In this document: one piece after another, positions 18,260 through 26,968 of the stretch
Position numbering within the stretch: position 1 is the stretch's first letter
Layout of the letters: each line of letters begins with the position of its first letter
Source of the DNA: JBCCMB01 sp039026555
Lineage (GTDB): Bacteria; Pseudomonadota; Alphaproteobacteria; Caulobacterales; Hyphomonadaceae
Direction of reading: 5' to 3'
DNA length: 64,000 bases
Assembly (NCBI GenBank): GCA_039026555.1
Contig: JBCCMB010000001.1
Coordinates: 1-64,000 of the forward strand
The notes under the pieces: model-generated
Databases searched by the model: none
The model's input: the letters and a program-made list of their open reading frames with translations, nothing else
What the model was told of the DNA's origin: nothing
Position numbers and translations under genes: made by a program

Positions 18260-19734
18260 CGAGCCTGACAGGCGAGCATTTCATCGACGGCGCCTGGCGC
18301 TGTGAGGGCGCACGGTCGTTTGCGTCCGCGAGCCCTGTGACGGACGATGTCGTGTGGTCCGGCTATGAAGCGACGGATGAGGAGGTCGACGCGGCGGTTG
18401 CGGCGGCTCGCAAAGCCTTTGAAACCTGGTCCCGCCTGTCTTTCGACGAGCGCTTGAGTTTTATCAACGCCTATTCGGAGATCGCGCTGGCGAAGAAGGA
18501 GGATTTGGCCGCCATCATCTCCAAAGAGAGCGGGAAGGCACTCTGGGACGCCAGAACTGAAGCCGGCGCGGTGGCCGGAAAGGCCGGCTTATCGGTCAAA
18601 GCCTACCATGAGCGTACGCCGACAAAAGAAGCGCCGTCTGGCGCGGCCACTTTGCGTATCAGCCATCATCCGCATGGCGTGATGGCGGTGCTGGGACCGT
18701 TTAATTTTCCGGCGCATTTGCCGAACGGACATATCGTTCCGGCGCTCATCGCCGGCAATACGGTGGTCTTTAAACCCAGCGAGCAAACGCCGGCCACGGC
18801 CGAGTTTATGGTGCGGATGTGGGAAGAGGCCGGACTGCCCGCAGGCGTGGTCAATCTGGTGCAGGGCGCGCGGACGCCGGCCGAACAGCTCGTCAGCCAT
18901 GATGATGTCGACGGCGTTTTGTTCACCGGCGGCGTCAATGCGGGCCGAGCGATCCACAAAGCGATGGCCGGAAAGCCGGAGAAGATCGTCGCGTTGGAAT
19001 TGGGCGGCAATAACCCGCTGGTGGCATGGGACGTTGAAGACGTCGCGTCGGCCGCGCGGATCATTGTGAAGTCCGCCTTTATCTCGGCGGGGCAGCGCTG
19101 CACATGCGCGCGCCGATTGATCGTGCCGGACGGCGCAGAGGGCGATCGGATCGTCGCCGCCGTCGTTGAAATGTCGAAGCGTTTAAGCGTCGGCGCCCCG
19201 GACGCCGACCCGCAGCCCTTCATCGGATCCTTGGTGTCGGCGACCGCGGCGCAAAGTGTTCTGACCGCGCAAGAGGGGCTGATCCGCGACGGCGGCGAGG
19301 CGTTGAAACCGGTCGAAGCGTTAGATGTTGGACCCGCCTTCCTCACGCCTGGACTTATCGACGTAACACCGATTGTTGATCGCAAGGATGAGGAGATTTT
19401 CGGGCCGCTTTTGCAGGTGATCCGTGTTCCAAATTTCGAAGCGGCGATCTCGGAGGCCAACGACACCCGCTTTGGCTTGGCGGCGGGATTGATCTCAGAT
19501 GACGCGGCGCTGTTTGAACAATTTTCCAGCCAGGTCCGCGCGGGCGTTTTGAACTGGAACCGCCAGACGACAGGGGCGTCGGGCGCCGCGCCGTTTGGCG
19601 GTCCGGGCCTTTCGGGCAATCACCGACCGGCGGGCTATTACGCGGCGGATTATGCGGCGTGGCCGATGGCGAGCTTAATCGCGCCGGGCCCCGCGAAAGA
19701 TGAAGATCCTATTCCTGGGCTGTTGGACGGTTGA
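18256..19734 (+). CDS. astD: succinylglutamate-semialdehyde dehydrogenase
   Basis: NAD-dependent oxidation of N-succinylglutamate semialdehyde. 492 residues of the aldehyde dehydrogenase superfamily: VLGPFNFPAHLPNGHI substrate/NAD region, the catalytic Glu in VALELGGNNPLV, and the nucleophile in SAGQRCTCARRLIV. PFNFPAHLPNGH is specific for AstD-type enzymes. Fourth reaction of the AST pathway, flanked by astA and astB. Confidence 0.94.
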   Translation: MTSLTGEHFIDGAWRCEGARSFASASPVTDDVVWSGYEATDEEVDAAVAAARKAFETWSRLSFDERLSFINAYSEIALAKKEDLAAIISKESGKALWDARTEAGAVAGKAGLSVKAYHERTPTKEAPSGAATLRISHHPHGVMAVLGPFNFPAHLPNGHIVPALIAGNTVVFKPSEQTPATAEFMVRMWEEAGLPAGVVNLVQGARTPAEQLVSHDDVDGVLFTGGVNAGRAIHKAMAGKPEKIVALELGGNNPLVAWDVEDVASAARIIVKSAFISAGQRCTCARRLIVPDGAEGDRIVAAVVEMSKRLSVGAPDADPQPFIGSLVSATAAQSVLTAQEGLIRDGGEALKPVEALDVGPAFLTPGLIDVTPIVDRKDEEIFGPLLQVIRVPNFEAAISEANDTRFGLAAGLISDDAALFEQFSSQVRAGVLNWNRQTTGASGAAPFGGPGLSGNHRPAGYYAADYAAWPMASLIAPGPAKDEDPIPGLLDG

Positions 19735-19738
19735 GACG

Positions 19739-21076
19739 ATGACGCGCGAGGTTAATTTCGATGGGCTAGTCGGCCCTAGCCACAATTATGGCGGCTTGTC
19801 GCAGGGCAATATCGCTTCGATGAGCCATGGCGGCGGCGTCTCCAATCCCAAATCCGCCGCGAAGCAAGGTCTGGCGAAGATGCGCCGCTTGATCTCGCTG
19901 GGTTTGACGCAGGCGGTTTTGCCCCCGCATGAACGGCCGCATATCCCGACACTGCATCGCCTGGGGTTTGCAGGGTCGGATCGCGAGATTATCGAACATG
20001 CGGCGAAAACGGCTCCCGCGCTGCTGGCGAACGTCACCTCCGCATCCTGTATGTGGACCGCGAATGCCGCGACGGTGAGCCCAAGTGCGGACACCGCCGA
20101 TGGCCGGGTGCATTTCACCCCCGCCAGTCTGTCCGCCATGTTTCATCGATCGATCGAGCATCCCGTAACCGGGCGCGTTCTGAAGGCGATTTTCGCGGAT
20201 GATGCACGCTTTGCGCACCACGTCGCTGTTCCCGCCGGCGGGCGCATGGGGGATGAAGGCGCCGCGAACCATGGACGCATGGGCGCGGCGCATGGCGACG
20301 CCTCGCTGGAATTATTCGTCTATGGCCGCTCCGCGTTCGAGCGCGATGAAGGCGCAAAACGCTTTGATGCGCGGCAGGCCTTGGAATGCAGCGAGGCGGT
20401 GGCGTATCAACATCAGCTCAAGCCTGAACAAACGCTGTTTATTCGCCAGGCGGCCAAAGCGATCGACGCCGGCGCTTTCCACAATGATGTGGTGAGCGTG
20501 GCGAACGGACCGGCTCTGATGTTTCACGAACATGCGTTTGAAGATCGCGAGGGGACGCTGGACGCCATTCGCGCGGCCGCGGAGCCGCTGGGATTTGAAC
20601 CGGTTTTCCTAGAAGCGCGCGCCGACGATGTGTCTTTGGACGACGCCATCACATCTTATCTCTTCAATTCGCAATTGGTGACGCTCCTTGATGGCGGGAT
20701 GGCGTTAATCCTGCCGACGGAAGCCGAAGAGACGGCCTCCACAAAGGCTTGGGTCGACGCGCAGATTGCAGCGAACGGTCCTATCAACGAGGCGCATTAT
20801 CTCGATCTCAAGCAATCTATGAGCAATGGCGGGGGGCCTGCTTGCCTGCGTTTGCGGGTAGCGCTCAGCGATGAAGAGCTTGATGCCTTAGGCGCGGCGG
20901 TGATTTTGGACGATGCCAAGATAAGCGTTTTAGAAGATTGGGTGGAGCGCCATTATCGCGACCGGCTGGAACCCGCCGATATCTCGGATCCAGATTTATT
21001 GGACGAGTGCCGCGCGTCGCTGGACGAGCTGACGCAGATCCTCGATCTAGGTTCGGTCTACGATTTCCAGCTTTAG
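19739..21076 (+). CDS. astB: N-succinylarginine dihydrolase
   Basis: Hydrolyses N-succinylarginine to N-succinylornithine, CO2 and two NH3. 445 residues from ATG 19739, five bases after the astD stop; the longer frame from 19700 would overlap astD. N-terminus VNFDGLVGPSHNYGGLS is diagnostic, and the C-terminal MSNGGGPACLRLRVAL carries the catalytic cysteine of the guanidine-modifying fold. No astC aminotransferase gene is next to it. Confidence 0.95.
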   Translation: MTREVNFDGLVGPSHNYGGLSQGNIASMSHGGGVSNPKSAAKQGLAKMRRLISLGLTQAVLPPHERPHIPTLHRLGFAGSDREIIEHAAKTAPALLANVTSASCMWTANAATVSPSADTADGRVHFTPASLSAMFHRSIEHPVTGRVLKAIFADDARFAHHVAVPAGGRMGDEGAANHGRMGAAHGDASLELFVYGRSAFERDEGAKRFDARQALECSEAVAYQHQLKPEQTLFIRQAAKAIDAGAFHNDVVSVANGPALMFHEHAFEDREGTLDAIRAAAEPLGFEPVFLEARADDVSLDDAITSYLFNSQLVTLLDGGMALILPTEAEETASTKAWVDAQIAANGPINEAHYLDLKQSMSNGGGPACLRLRVALSDEELDALGAAVILDDAKISVLEDWVERHYRDRLEPADISDPDLLDECRASLDELTQILDLGSVYDFQL

Positions 21077-21152
21077 CGCTACATTCCGAATTCCATCCTT
21101 TCGCGTCGGCAAGGCTTGGAAGACGGCAGTCTGCACCTTAGCATCTACGCCA

Positions 21153-22391
21153 ATGACGAGGCCGCAAGACGGCGTCGCAAGCGAATTCGGGCCGGAGGGA
21201 AATGGGGTGAGCGGAGCGCTATCCGGATTGCGCGTTGTGGAGATGGGCCAATTGATCGCCGGCCCGTTTTGCGGCCAGCTCATGGGCGATATGGGCGCAG
21301 AGGTCATCAAGCTGGAAGCACCCGGCGCCGGCGATCCGATGCGTGGCTGGGGTCAGGGGGAAACGCCCGTCTGGTGGCAGGTCATCGCCCGCAACAAAAA
21401 ATCGGTCTCCGTCAATTTGCGAACGTCCCAAGGTCAGGCGATCGCGCGGCGATTGATAGCTGAAGCCGACATTTTGATTGAGAATTTTCGACCCGGAACA
21501 TTGGAAAAATGGGAGATGTCGCCGGAGAGGCTGCAGCGGGAGAACCCAGGACTGATCATTGTGCGCGTCTCGGGATACGGCCAGGACGGCCCCTACGCAC
21601 AGCGCGCGGGATTTGGCGGTATTGGCGAAGCGATGGGAGGCTGGCGCGCCATTGTTGGCGATCCGGACAGACCGCCGTCGCGCATGGGCGTGTCCATCGG
21701 CGACACGCTAGCGGCGACCTATGGATGCTTAGGCGCGCTTGCGGCGCTCAATCATCGCCACCAAACGGGGCGCGGGCAGGTCGTCGACAGCGCGCTTTAC
21801 GAAGCGGTGTTGCAGGTGATGGAAAGCTCGGTGGTCGACTATGGCGTCAACGGCGTGGTGCGCCAACGGACGGGGCCGATCCTGCCCAAGATTGCGCCCT
21901 CGAATGTTTATCCTTGCAAGGATGGAGAGTATCTGATTGGCGCTAATCAAGATGGCGTTTTCGCCCGATTGTGCGAGGCTATGGGTCGGCCGGAATTGGC
22001 GGAAGATCCGCGCTACGCCGACCATCACGCCCGCGGCGAGCGACAGGCTGAGCTTGACGCACTGATCGCGGATTGGACCAGAACGCTGACGATTGATGAG
22101 CTCGAAGCGTTGATGACCGAATATGCCGTTCCGGCCGGGAAAATCTATACGCCGCCGGATATGTTGGAGGACCCGCATTTCAGAGCGCGGGACGCTCTGA
22201 TCAAAGTGCCGCATCCTCAACATGGCGAAATGTCCATGCAGGGCGTTTTTCCAAAGCTCTCAGAAACGCCGGGTCACGTGCGAACGACCGCCCCCGAAAC
22301 CGTCGGCGCGCACAATGAGGATGTTTTGTCCGGCCTTCTCGGACTCGGACGCGAGGATCTGGCGGCGCTGAAAAAGGACGGCGTGATTTAG
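21153..22391 (+). CDS. CaiB/BaiF (family III) CoA-transferase
   Basis: 412 residues. Family III CoA-transferases move CoA between carboxylic acids through an aspartyl-CoA intermediate. Seen: GLRVVEMGQLIAGPFCGQ, LMGDMGAEVIKLEAPGAGD, VSVNLRTSQGQAIARRL, and the segment GYGQDGPYAQRAGFGGIGEA, where the catalytic Asp is in IGDTLAATYG. The first 18 residues from ATG 21153 are not conserved; GTG 21207 may be the true start. Substrate unknown. Confidence 0.9.
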   Translation: MTRPQDGVASEFGPEGNGVSGALSGLRVVEMGQLIAGPFCGQLMGDMGAEVIKLEAPGAGDPMRGWGQGETPVWWQVIARNKKSVSVNLRTSQGQAIARRLIAEADILIENFRPGTLEKWEMSPERLQRENPGLIIVRVSGYGQDGPYAQRAGFGGIGEAMGGWRAIVGDPDRPPSRMGVSIGDTLAATYGCLGALAALNHRHQTGRGQVVDSALYEAVLQVMESSVVDYGVNGVVRQRTGPILPKIAPSNVYPCKDGEYLIGANQDGVFARLCEAMGRPELAEDPRYADHHARGERQAELDALIADWTRTLTIDELEALMTEYAVPAGKIYTPPDMLEDPHFRARDALIKVPHPQHGEMSMQGVFPKLSETPGHVRTTAPETVGAHNEDVLSGLLGLGREDLAALKKDGVI

Positions 22392-22400
22392 GTCGACGCG

Positions 22401-23144
22401 CTAATCGTCCAGATAATAGGTCACAGTCGTCACCACACGGACTTTTTTGTTGATCTGCTGTTCTGGGCCGACGCCTGGAATTTCATCTCGCCCTGATACC
22501 GAGAAATAGCCCTGGTTGGCGGTTTTGATGCCGCCAAGCGTCGCGCCGGAATCATTGGCGAATTGTTCGCCCGCCGCACGTGCGTCTTGTGTGGCTTCGG
22601 CGATCATGCCCGGCTTGATTTCGTTGAGGCCGGTGAAAATGAAGCTTGCGCCTTGGGCCGCCCAATCCTCAAACACGACAATGCCCTGCTTGACCAAATC
22701 CCCGGTCTTCCGGCTGGTGTCGGCGACAAGATCGACGTTTTCCGAGCGCACTAGGAGCGTCTGAATAACGGTATAGCGCTCCACGGGACGGTTATTGCCA
22801 TAGCCGGGACCTTCATCGCGGACCTCCAGCTTTTGCGGTTCGATTTCCGATGCGTTGAAGCCCTGATCGATCAGATAGCGGCGTACGGTGACGATGTCGG
22901 CGTCGACCGCTTCTTGGGCGGCGACAAGATTATTGCCGCGGCGCGCAAACTTTAAAGGCCACATCGCGAGATCGGCTTTCACTTCGCGTTCGGCTAAGCC
23001 TTTCACCGTGACAGAGCGGTCGCCCAGGCGGCTTTCGACAAAGCCTTGGCCGACCTGCATGCCCGCGAATACGAGGCCGATCGCGAGCGCCAGCGCGCCG
23101 ACAAATCCCCCAAGAATTCCTGGTCCGTTGTTCATCTCATCCAC
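22401..23144 (-). CDS. SIMPL-domain (DUF541) membrane-anchored protein
   Basis: 247 residues. N-terminal signal anchor (GILGGFVGALALAIGLVFA), then the SIMPL/DUF541 domain: RSVTVKGLAEREVKADLAMW, the periodic VAAQEAVDADIVTVRRYL region, and the C-terminal QQINKKVRVVTTVTYYLDD. Such periplasmic proteins form oligomeric rings; their role is poorly defined and often tied to stress. Convergent with the CoA-transferase gene. Confidence 0.88.
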   Translation of the reverse strand: MDEMNNGPGILGGFVGALALAIGLVFAGMQVGQGFVESRLGDRSVTVKGLAEREVKADLAMWPLKFARRGNNLVAAQEAVDADIVTVRRYLIDQGFNASEIEPQKLEVRDEGPGYGNNRPVERYTVIQTLLVRSENVDLVADTSRKTGDLVKQGIVVFEDWAAQGASFIFTGLNEIKPGMIAEATQDARAAGEQFANDSGATLGGIKTANQGYFSVSGRDEIPGVGPEQQINKKVRVVTTVTYYLDD

Positions 23145-23266
23145 CCCTTCATGGCCGGTTCATCACCGATGTGAGAGCTTACCCCATATAAGCTGGCGCG
23201 CGATAACGGTTTTCCCGTGACGGGATCTTGTTTAAGCTAGGATGGCGCGCCAGGGGAGATGTAATT

Positions 23267-24121
23267 ATGTGCGATTTGCACGAAACTCTAAATGCGGCGG
23301 ACGGTGAAATGCCGACCTTGCATCGACGCGACGTTGTACGCGGTCTGTGGTCGGGTACGATGGTGGCCTATGCGGGTGCGGCGGCCGGTTGCACGACCAA
23401 CCCAGCGACAGGTCGATCCCAATTGATCATGTTCTCCGAAGGGGAATTGGTGCAAATGGCCTCCCAAGCGTGGGCGCAAACCAAGCAAGAAACCCCAATT
23501 TCGCGGGATCGCGCGGCGAATGCGAGGCTACAGCGCATCGGTAAGAAGATTGCCGCGAACGCCACCGCCCGCTCGCCGCAATTGCAGGGCACGCAATGGG
23601 AATTCGTCGTTTTTGACACGGATGACAAAAACGCCTTCGTTCTGCCGGGCGGAAAAGTCGGATTCTACAAAGGCCTGATGGATTTTTCGGAGAATGACGA
23701 CCAAATGGCGGCCGTTCTTGGCCATGAGGTCGGTCATGTCACCGGACGGCATTCCTCTGAACGCATGAGCCAACAAATGTTGGGGCAGGTCGGTATGGTG
23801 GCGGCCGGCGTCGCGGCGGCTTCATCGGATTTATCGACGGAACAACAACAATTGCTCCTAGCGCTCGGCGGGGCGGGGCTGACAATGGGCGTGATCTTGC
23901 CGTATTCGCGCAAGCATGAGTTAGAGGCGGATCTCCTGGGCGTCGATTACATGTATGACAGCGGATACGACGTAACCGAAAGCGTTCGGCTTTGGGAACG
24001 AATGGGCGGGGAGAGCCGGTCTTCAACGCCTGAATGGATGTCGACCCATCCCAGCCCAAATACGCGTGTGCGCGAGCTTAAGAGCTACATCAACTCCCGC
24101 GGCTATGCGCTGATGGCTTAG
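23267..24121 (+). CDS. M48-family zinc metalloprotease, lipoprotein-like
   Basis: 284 residues. The active-site motif GHEVGHVTGRHSSERMS (HExxH form) and the third zinc ligand in RKHELEADLLGVDYM are complete. The N-terminus has a short hydrophobic stretch with AGAAAGC, a lipobox-like site, so a periplasmic lipoprotein of the YcaL/LoiP kind is likely. ATG 23267 has GGGGAG about 10 bases upstream; the open frame extends to 23228. Last core-genome gene before the tRNA. Confidence 0.9.
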   Translation: MCDLHETLNAADGEMPTLHRRDVVRGLWSGTMVAYAGAAAGCTTNPATGRSQLIMFSEGELVQMASQAWAQTKQETPISRDRAANARLQRIGKKIAANATARSPQLQGTQWEFVVFDTDDKNAFVLPGGKVGFYKGLMDFSENDDQMAAVLGHEVGHVTGRHSSERMSQQMLGQVGMVAAGVAAASSDLSTEQQQLLLALGGAGLTMGVILPYSRKHELEADLLGVDYMYDSGYDVTESVRLWERMGGESRSSTPEWMSTHPSPNTRVRELKSYINSRGYALMA

Positions 24122-24244
24122 CCGACATTTGGCGCAATCCAACTGTCTGTTCGCATATGCTGTGTCTCACCGCCGAAGCGACTTGCCGCGCTTGCGCGAT
24201 CAACGTATACCGGCGGCCCTGAAACTGCTTTTCAACGCCGGTTC

Positions 24245-24321
24245 GCCGCCTTAGCTCAGTTGGTTAGAGCGCTTGATTGTGGATCAAGAGGTCTCCCGTT
24301 CGAACCGGGAAGGCGGTACCA
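24245..24321 (+). tRNA. tRNA-His (GTG anticodon)
   Basis: Full cloverleaf seen: acceptor 24245-24251 with 24311-24317 (the outer pair is G-T), D-arm from 24254, anticodon stem CTTGA/TCAAG with loop TTGTGGA (anticodon GTG), T-stem TCCCG/CGGGA with TTCGAAC loop, discriminator A at 24318, and encoded CCA (24319-24321). The base before position 1 is C, and position 73 is A, so the usual G-1:C73 His identity pair is missing. This is known for alphaproteobacterial tRNA-His. It is the likely attachment site for the integrase that begins 106 bases downstream. Confidence 0.95.
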
Positions 24322-24386
24322 TCCAAGACGTTGAAAACGTTTCAAAAATTTATGAACCAAAATCCTGAAATTGACAGTTTTTGGCG

Positions 24387-24408
24387 ATTTGGTTCACAAT
24401 TTGGTTCA
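24387..24408 (+). repeat. tandem direct repeat between tRNA-His and integrase (possible arm-type binding sites)
   Basis: ATTTGGTTCA occurs at 24387-24396 and again at 24399-24408 (12-base period). Tandem repeats of this kind next to a tRNA and integrase often are integrase arm sites. This is position-based inference. Confidence 0.45.
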
Positions 24409-24426
24409 TTCTCAGGAGTGGACCCA

Positions 24427-25635
24427 TTGCCTAAGCTCGCCTTTTCCGACCGCTGGATCGCCAATGTGCGGAGCGCGTCCGGGACGACGGAATACGTAGA
24501 TGCTGCGTGTCCGAATTTGCGGCTCCGCGTCGGCGCGAGGACGAAAACATTCTCCGTGATGGTGGGCGACGCCGCCAGCAGACGCAGGTTGCGGCTCGGC
24601 AAATATCCGGAAATTTCTCTAGCGGATGCGCGTAAGCGCGCTGAAACGGCGGACGACAGTCCTTCGGTTAAACGTGTTGTTCAGCGCGAAAGCCGTTTCG
24701 GAACGGTCCGCGAGCTTTTCGAGTTTGTCGTTGACCAGATGGAAGCGGAGGGAAAGAACGCCGGCCCGAACCGCACCTATTTGCTTACGGGGCCGCGCGC
24801 AGCCGTCGATGCGTTTGGCGAGAACACGTTAGCGAGAAATGTAACGGCGGAAGACGTCGCTGATTGGCTTCGCGATATCTATCGCTCCGGCGTGCAGACA
24901 ATTCATCCGCGATCGTTCGTATCGTCGGCGTTTAGGCGCGGCATGCTAGCAGACAATGATCCGACGAAAGATATCGGTGACGTGTTATTCGGAATTGAAA
25001 CGAACCCCGTAACAAATGTCGGCGGGGGAGGCGCGTCGCGTGCGCGTCATCGGAAACTAAGTTTAGATGAGCTGAGAACGCTGTGGTCAGGCTTGCCGAC
25101 ATACGTATCGGCTCAAACAACTTGCGCCATCCGGCTCATAATCAGTCTTGGCGGAGTGCGGATCACTGAAGTTCTTCGAAGCGAGAAGGCATGGTGGATA
25201 GATGGCGAACCTGTCTGGCTAAAGATCCCGGCGACGAAGAATGAAACGGAGCACGCGCTGCCGCTCCCGGAGATGGCCGCAGCGCAGCTGAGCGTCGCAA
25301 AATTGCTCGCGCATCCCGAAGCGCCTTTCCTGTTTCCGCACCGCTTTCGGCAGACCGAGATGCACGTGACGCCAAACACCCTGAGCCAGGCGATCCGTCG
25401 TTATTGTGACGAGACGGGAATTGAGCGGTTCCAGCCTCGGGACCTTCGACGCACGATGAAGTCCCATTTGCTCGACAGCAATGACGATCTGCAAGAGGCG
25501 TGGTTGGACATCTGGCACAATCACGGACGCAACGCGACTGTTGCGCGCAAACACTATGATCGCGCCGAATACAGACGTGTAAAAAAGCGGGTCGCTGACG
25601 CGATCGATCGGTTGCTGGAGTCAGTCGTGAAATAA
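24427..25635 (+). CDS. tyrosine recombinase / integrase (P4-like)
   Basis: Site-specific integrase that would insert the element at a tRNA 3' end. About 402 residues from TTG 24427, with AGGAG (24414-24418) eight bases upstream; an ATG at 24352 is open but lacks a ribosome site, and the frame further up reads through the tRNA. N-terminal DUF4102-like region (LRLRVGARTKTFSVMVG, RRLRLGKYPEISLADARKRA), SAM-like core-binding domain, then the catalytic domain: Arg in GGVRITEVLR, the RDLRRT box (Arg for the usual His of HxxR, common in this sub-family), and Tyr in ARKHYDRAEY. Confidence 0.92.
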   Translation: MPKLAFSDRWIANVRSASGTTEYVDAACPNLRLRVGARTKTFSVMVGDAASRRRLRLGKYPEISLADARKRAETADDSPSVKRVVQRESRFGTVRELFEFVVDQMEAEGKNAGPNRTYLLTGPRAAVDAFGENTLARNVTAEDVADWLRDIYRSGVQTIHPRSFVSSAFRRGMLADNDPTKDIGDVLFGIETNPVTNVGGGGASRARHRKLSLDELRTLWSGLPTYVSAQTTCAIRLIISLGGVRITEVLRSEKAWWIDGEPVWLKIPATKNETEHALPLPEMAAAQLSVAKLLAHPEAPFLFPHRFRQTEMHVTPNTLSQAIRRYCDETGIERFQPRDLRRTMKSHLLDSNDDLQEAWLDIWHNHGRNATVARKHYDRAEYRRVKKRVADAIDRLLESVVK

Positions 25636-25698
25636 CCAACTGCGGCTCGCCGTTTGGTTTGCGCCGAATTCATGCTGCGATCGGCGTTTGAACAATCT

Positions 25699-25745
25699 GT
25701 CTCCAAAACCGAGGGTCGGGGGTTCGATTCCCTCTGCCCCTGCCA
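25699..25745 (+). other. 3' half of a tRNA-Trp gene: probable att site remnant
   Basis: GTCTCCAAAACCG (25699 on) is the tRNA-Trp anticodon loop (CCA) and 3' stem; it continues through a variable loop, T-arm (GGGGG TTCGATT CCCTC), 3' acceptor strand TGCCCC and CCA at 25743-25745. There is no 5' half: the bases upstream do not form a D-arm or matching acceptor. Such 3' halves are left by elements that recombine within a tRNA gene. It lies 64 bases after the integrase stop. Confidence 0.75.
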
Positions 25746-25815
25746 GGCGGAAATATAAGAAAAACAAGGCCTTTGGCCGATCGGCTCGTGCCTTTGAAGA
25801 GTCTCGATTTTGTTC

Positions 25816-25836
25816 GTGGGTCCAATGTGGGTCCAA
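25816..25836 (+). repeat. tandem direct repeat downstream of the tRNA-Trp fragment
   Basis: GTGGGTCCAA at 25816-25825 and 25827-25836. The layout (tRNA 3' end, then a 10-base tandem repeat) copies that found after tRNA-His, but no integrase gene follows. The rest of 25837-26247 holds no gene I can support. Confidence 0.4.
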
Positions 25837-26138
25837 ACTGAACGCCGTTGTCGGTGTTGGGGGGAGATTCGCGATCACAATTTCGTATCTGTTGTCCACT
25901 CGCCAACCTGCCCCGCCGGAGGATAGAGTTTTTCGGCTCTTTCACATTAACTGGCTGGCTGCGCCGGGAGGTTAGGCGACCAACCTGAAGAAAAACGTCG
26001 AATATGCAATTGGCTAGGTCGGCAGGTCCGCAATAGGACGCAGAAGCGTCGTGTGAGAGCCAAACTCCCGTCTCCTGTTTCGATCGTCCCCGGATTCACC
26101 CGACCTCACGCTTGACGCTAAGCCAGCCGCGCCGGGCC

Positions 26139-26174
26139 GCAACCCCCGCTGCGCGCCTGCGGTAAAGGGGTTGC
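26139..26174 (+). promoter_or_regulatory. GC-rich inverted repeat upstream of ardA
   Basis: GCAACCCC (26139-26146) is perfectly repeated in inverted form GGGGTTGC (26167-26174) around a 20-base loop, 73 bases before the ardA start. No T-run follows. It may be an operator or leader hairpin of the mobilisation region. Confidence 0.35.
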
Positions 26175-26247
26175 GCCCCGCCACGCCCGTCTCCTGCGGC
26201 GCGTATCGGCACGGATATCCCGCGCCGATCGACATAGGAGAAGACCA

Positions 26248-26775
26248 ATGACAGCAACATCCCAATCCGATGCAGCAGAAATTCGCATCTACGTCGCCTG
26301 CCTGGCCAGCTACAATAACGCCATGCTTCACGGCGCGTGGATCAGTGCAAACCAAGACGAGGCGAACATCCTCGCGGCCATCCGAGCAATGCTCGCCAAT
26401 TCGCCGATCCCTGACGCAGAGGAATACGCGATCCATGATTACGAAGGCTTTGGCCCGCTGAGAATCGGCGAGTATCAGGGTGTCGCCGAAATCGCTGACA
26501 TCGCCGCATTCATCGCCCAAAAGGGCGATCTCGCCGCTGAACTTGTCTTTCACTACGGCGATGTCGGGGCCGCACGCGATGCGTTGGAAAACCGATATGC
26601 CGGGTCGTACGAAGACCTTGAAGCGTTCGCGCAGGAATTGACCGAGCAGACAACGCAGATCCCTGAGCCGCTGCAATACTATATCGACTGGCGCGCCATG
26701 GCGCGCGATCTCGCAATCAGCGATGCCGAGACCTTCGAAATCGCCGGCGAGGTCCATGTGTTTTGGCATCGGTGA
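26248..26775 (+). CDS. ardA: antirestriction protein ArdA
   Basis: DNA mimic that blocks type I restriction enzymes when a mobile element enters a new cell. 175 very acidic residues. Family marks: IYVACLASYNNAMLHGAWI at the start, the antirestriction motif region EEYAIHDYEGFGPLRIGEY, and a C-terminal FEIAGEVHVFWH. Ribosome site AGGAGAAG precedes ATG 26248. Such genes are leading-region genes of conjugative elements, matching the relaxase downstream. Confidence 0.93.
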   Translation: MTATSQSDAAEIRIYVACLASYNNAMLHGAWISANQDEANILAAIRAMLANSPIPDAEEYAIHDYEGFGPLRIGEYQGVAEIADIAAFIAQKGDLAAELVFHYGDVGAARDALENRYAGSYEDLEAFAQELTEQTTQIPEPLQYYIDWRAMARDLAISDAETFEIAGEVHVFWHR

Positions 26776-26968
26776 CGGCAGTTACGACGTCGGAGTCAAC
26801 GACGTAGTCCTCGAAGCCGAAGATGTCGGCGTTATCTAAAAAAACTGCCAAGCAGCTTCCTTGAGCGTATCGCTCTGCTTTCGCCGGCGCGGATTTTGCG
26901 TGGAGCCCAAGTGTTTGAAGCGCCGTCTTAAAGGCGCCGCTTCGTTTGGGGTTGGGGCGATAAACGTG

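Noticed and set aside
24277..24426. Longer integrase reading that begins inside tRNA-His
   Set aside because: It would translate the tRNA gene; a good ribosome site and the conserved N-terminus point to TTG 24427.
25621..25945. Minus-strand frames containing GAEGIEPPTLGF or NRTPDPRFW
   Set aside because: These are the well-known false ORFs produced by the antisense strand of a tRNA 3' end (here the tRNA-Trp fragment).
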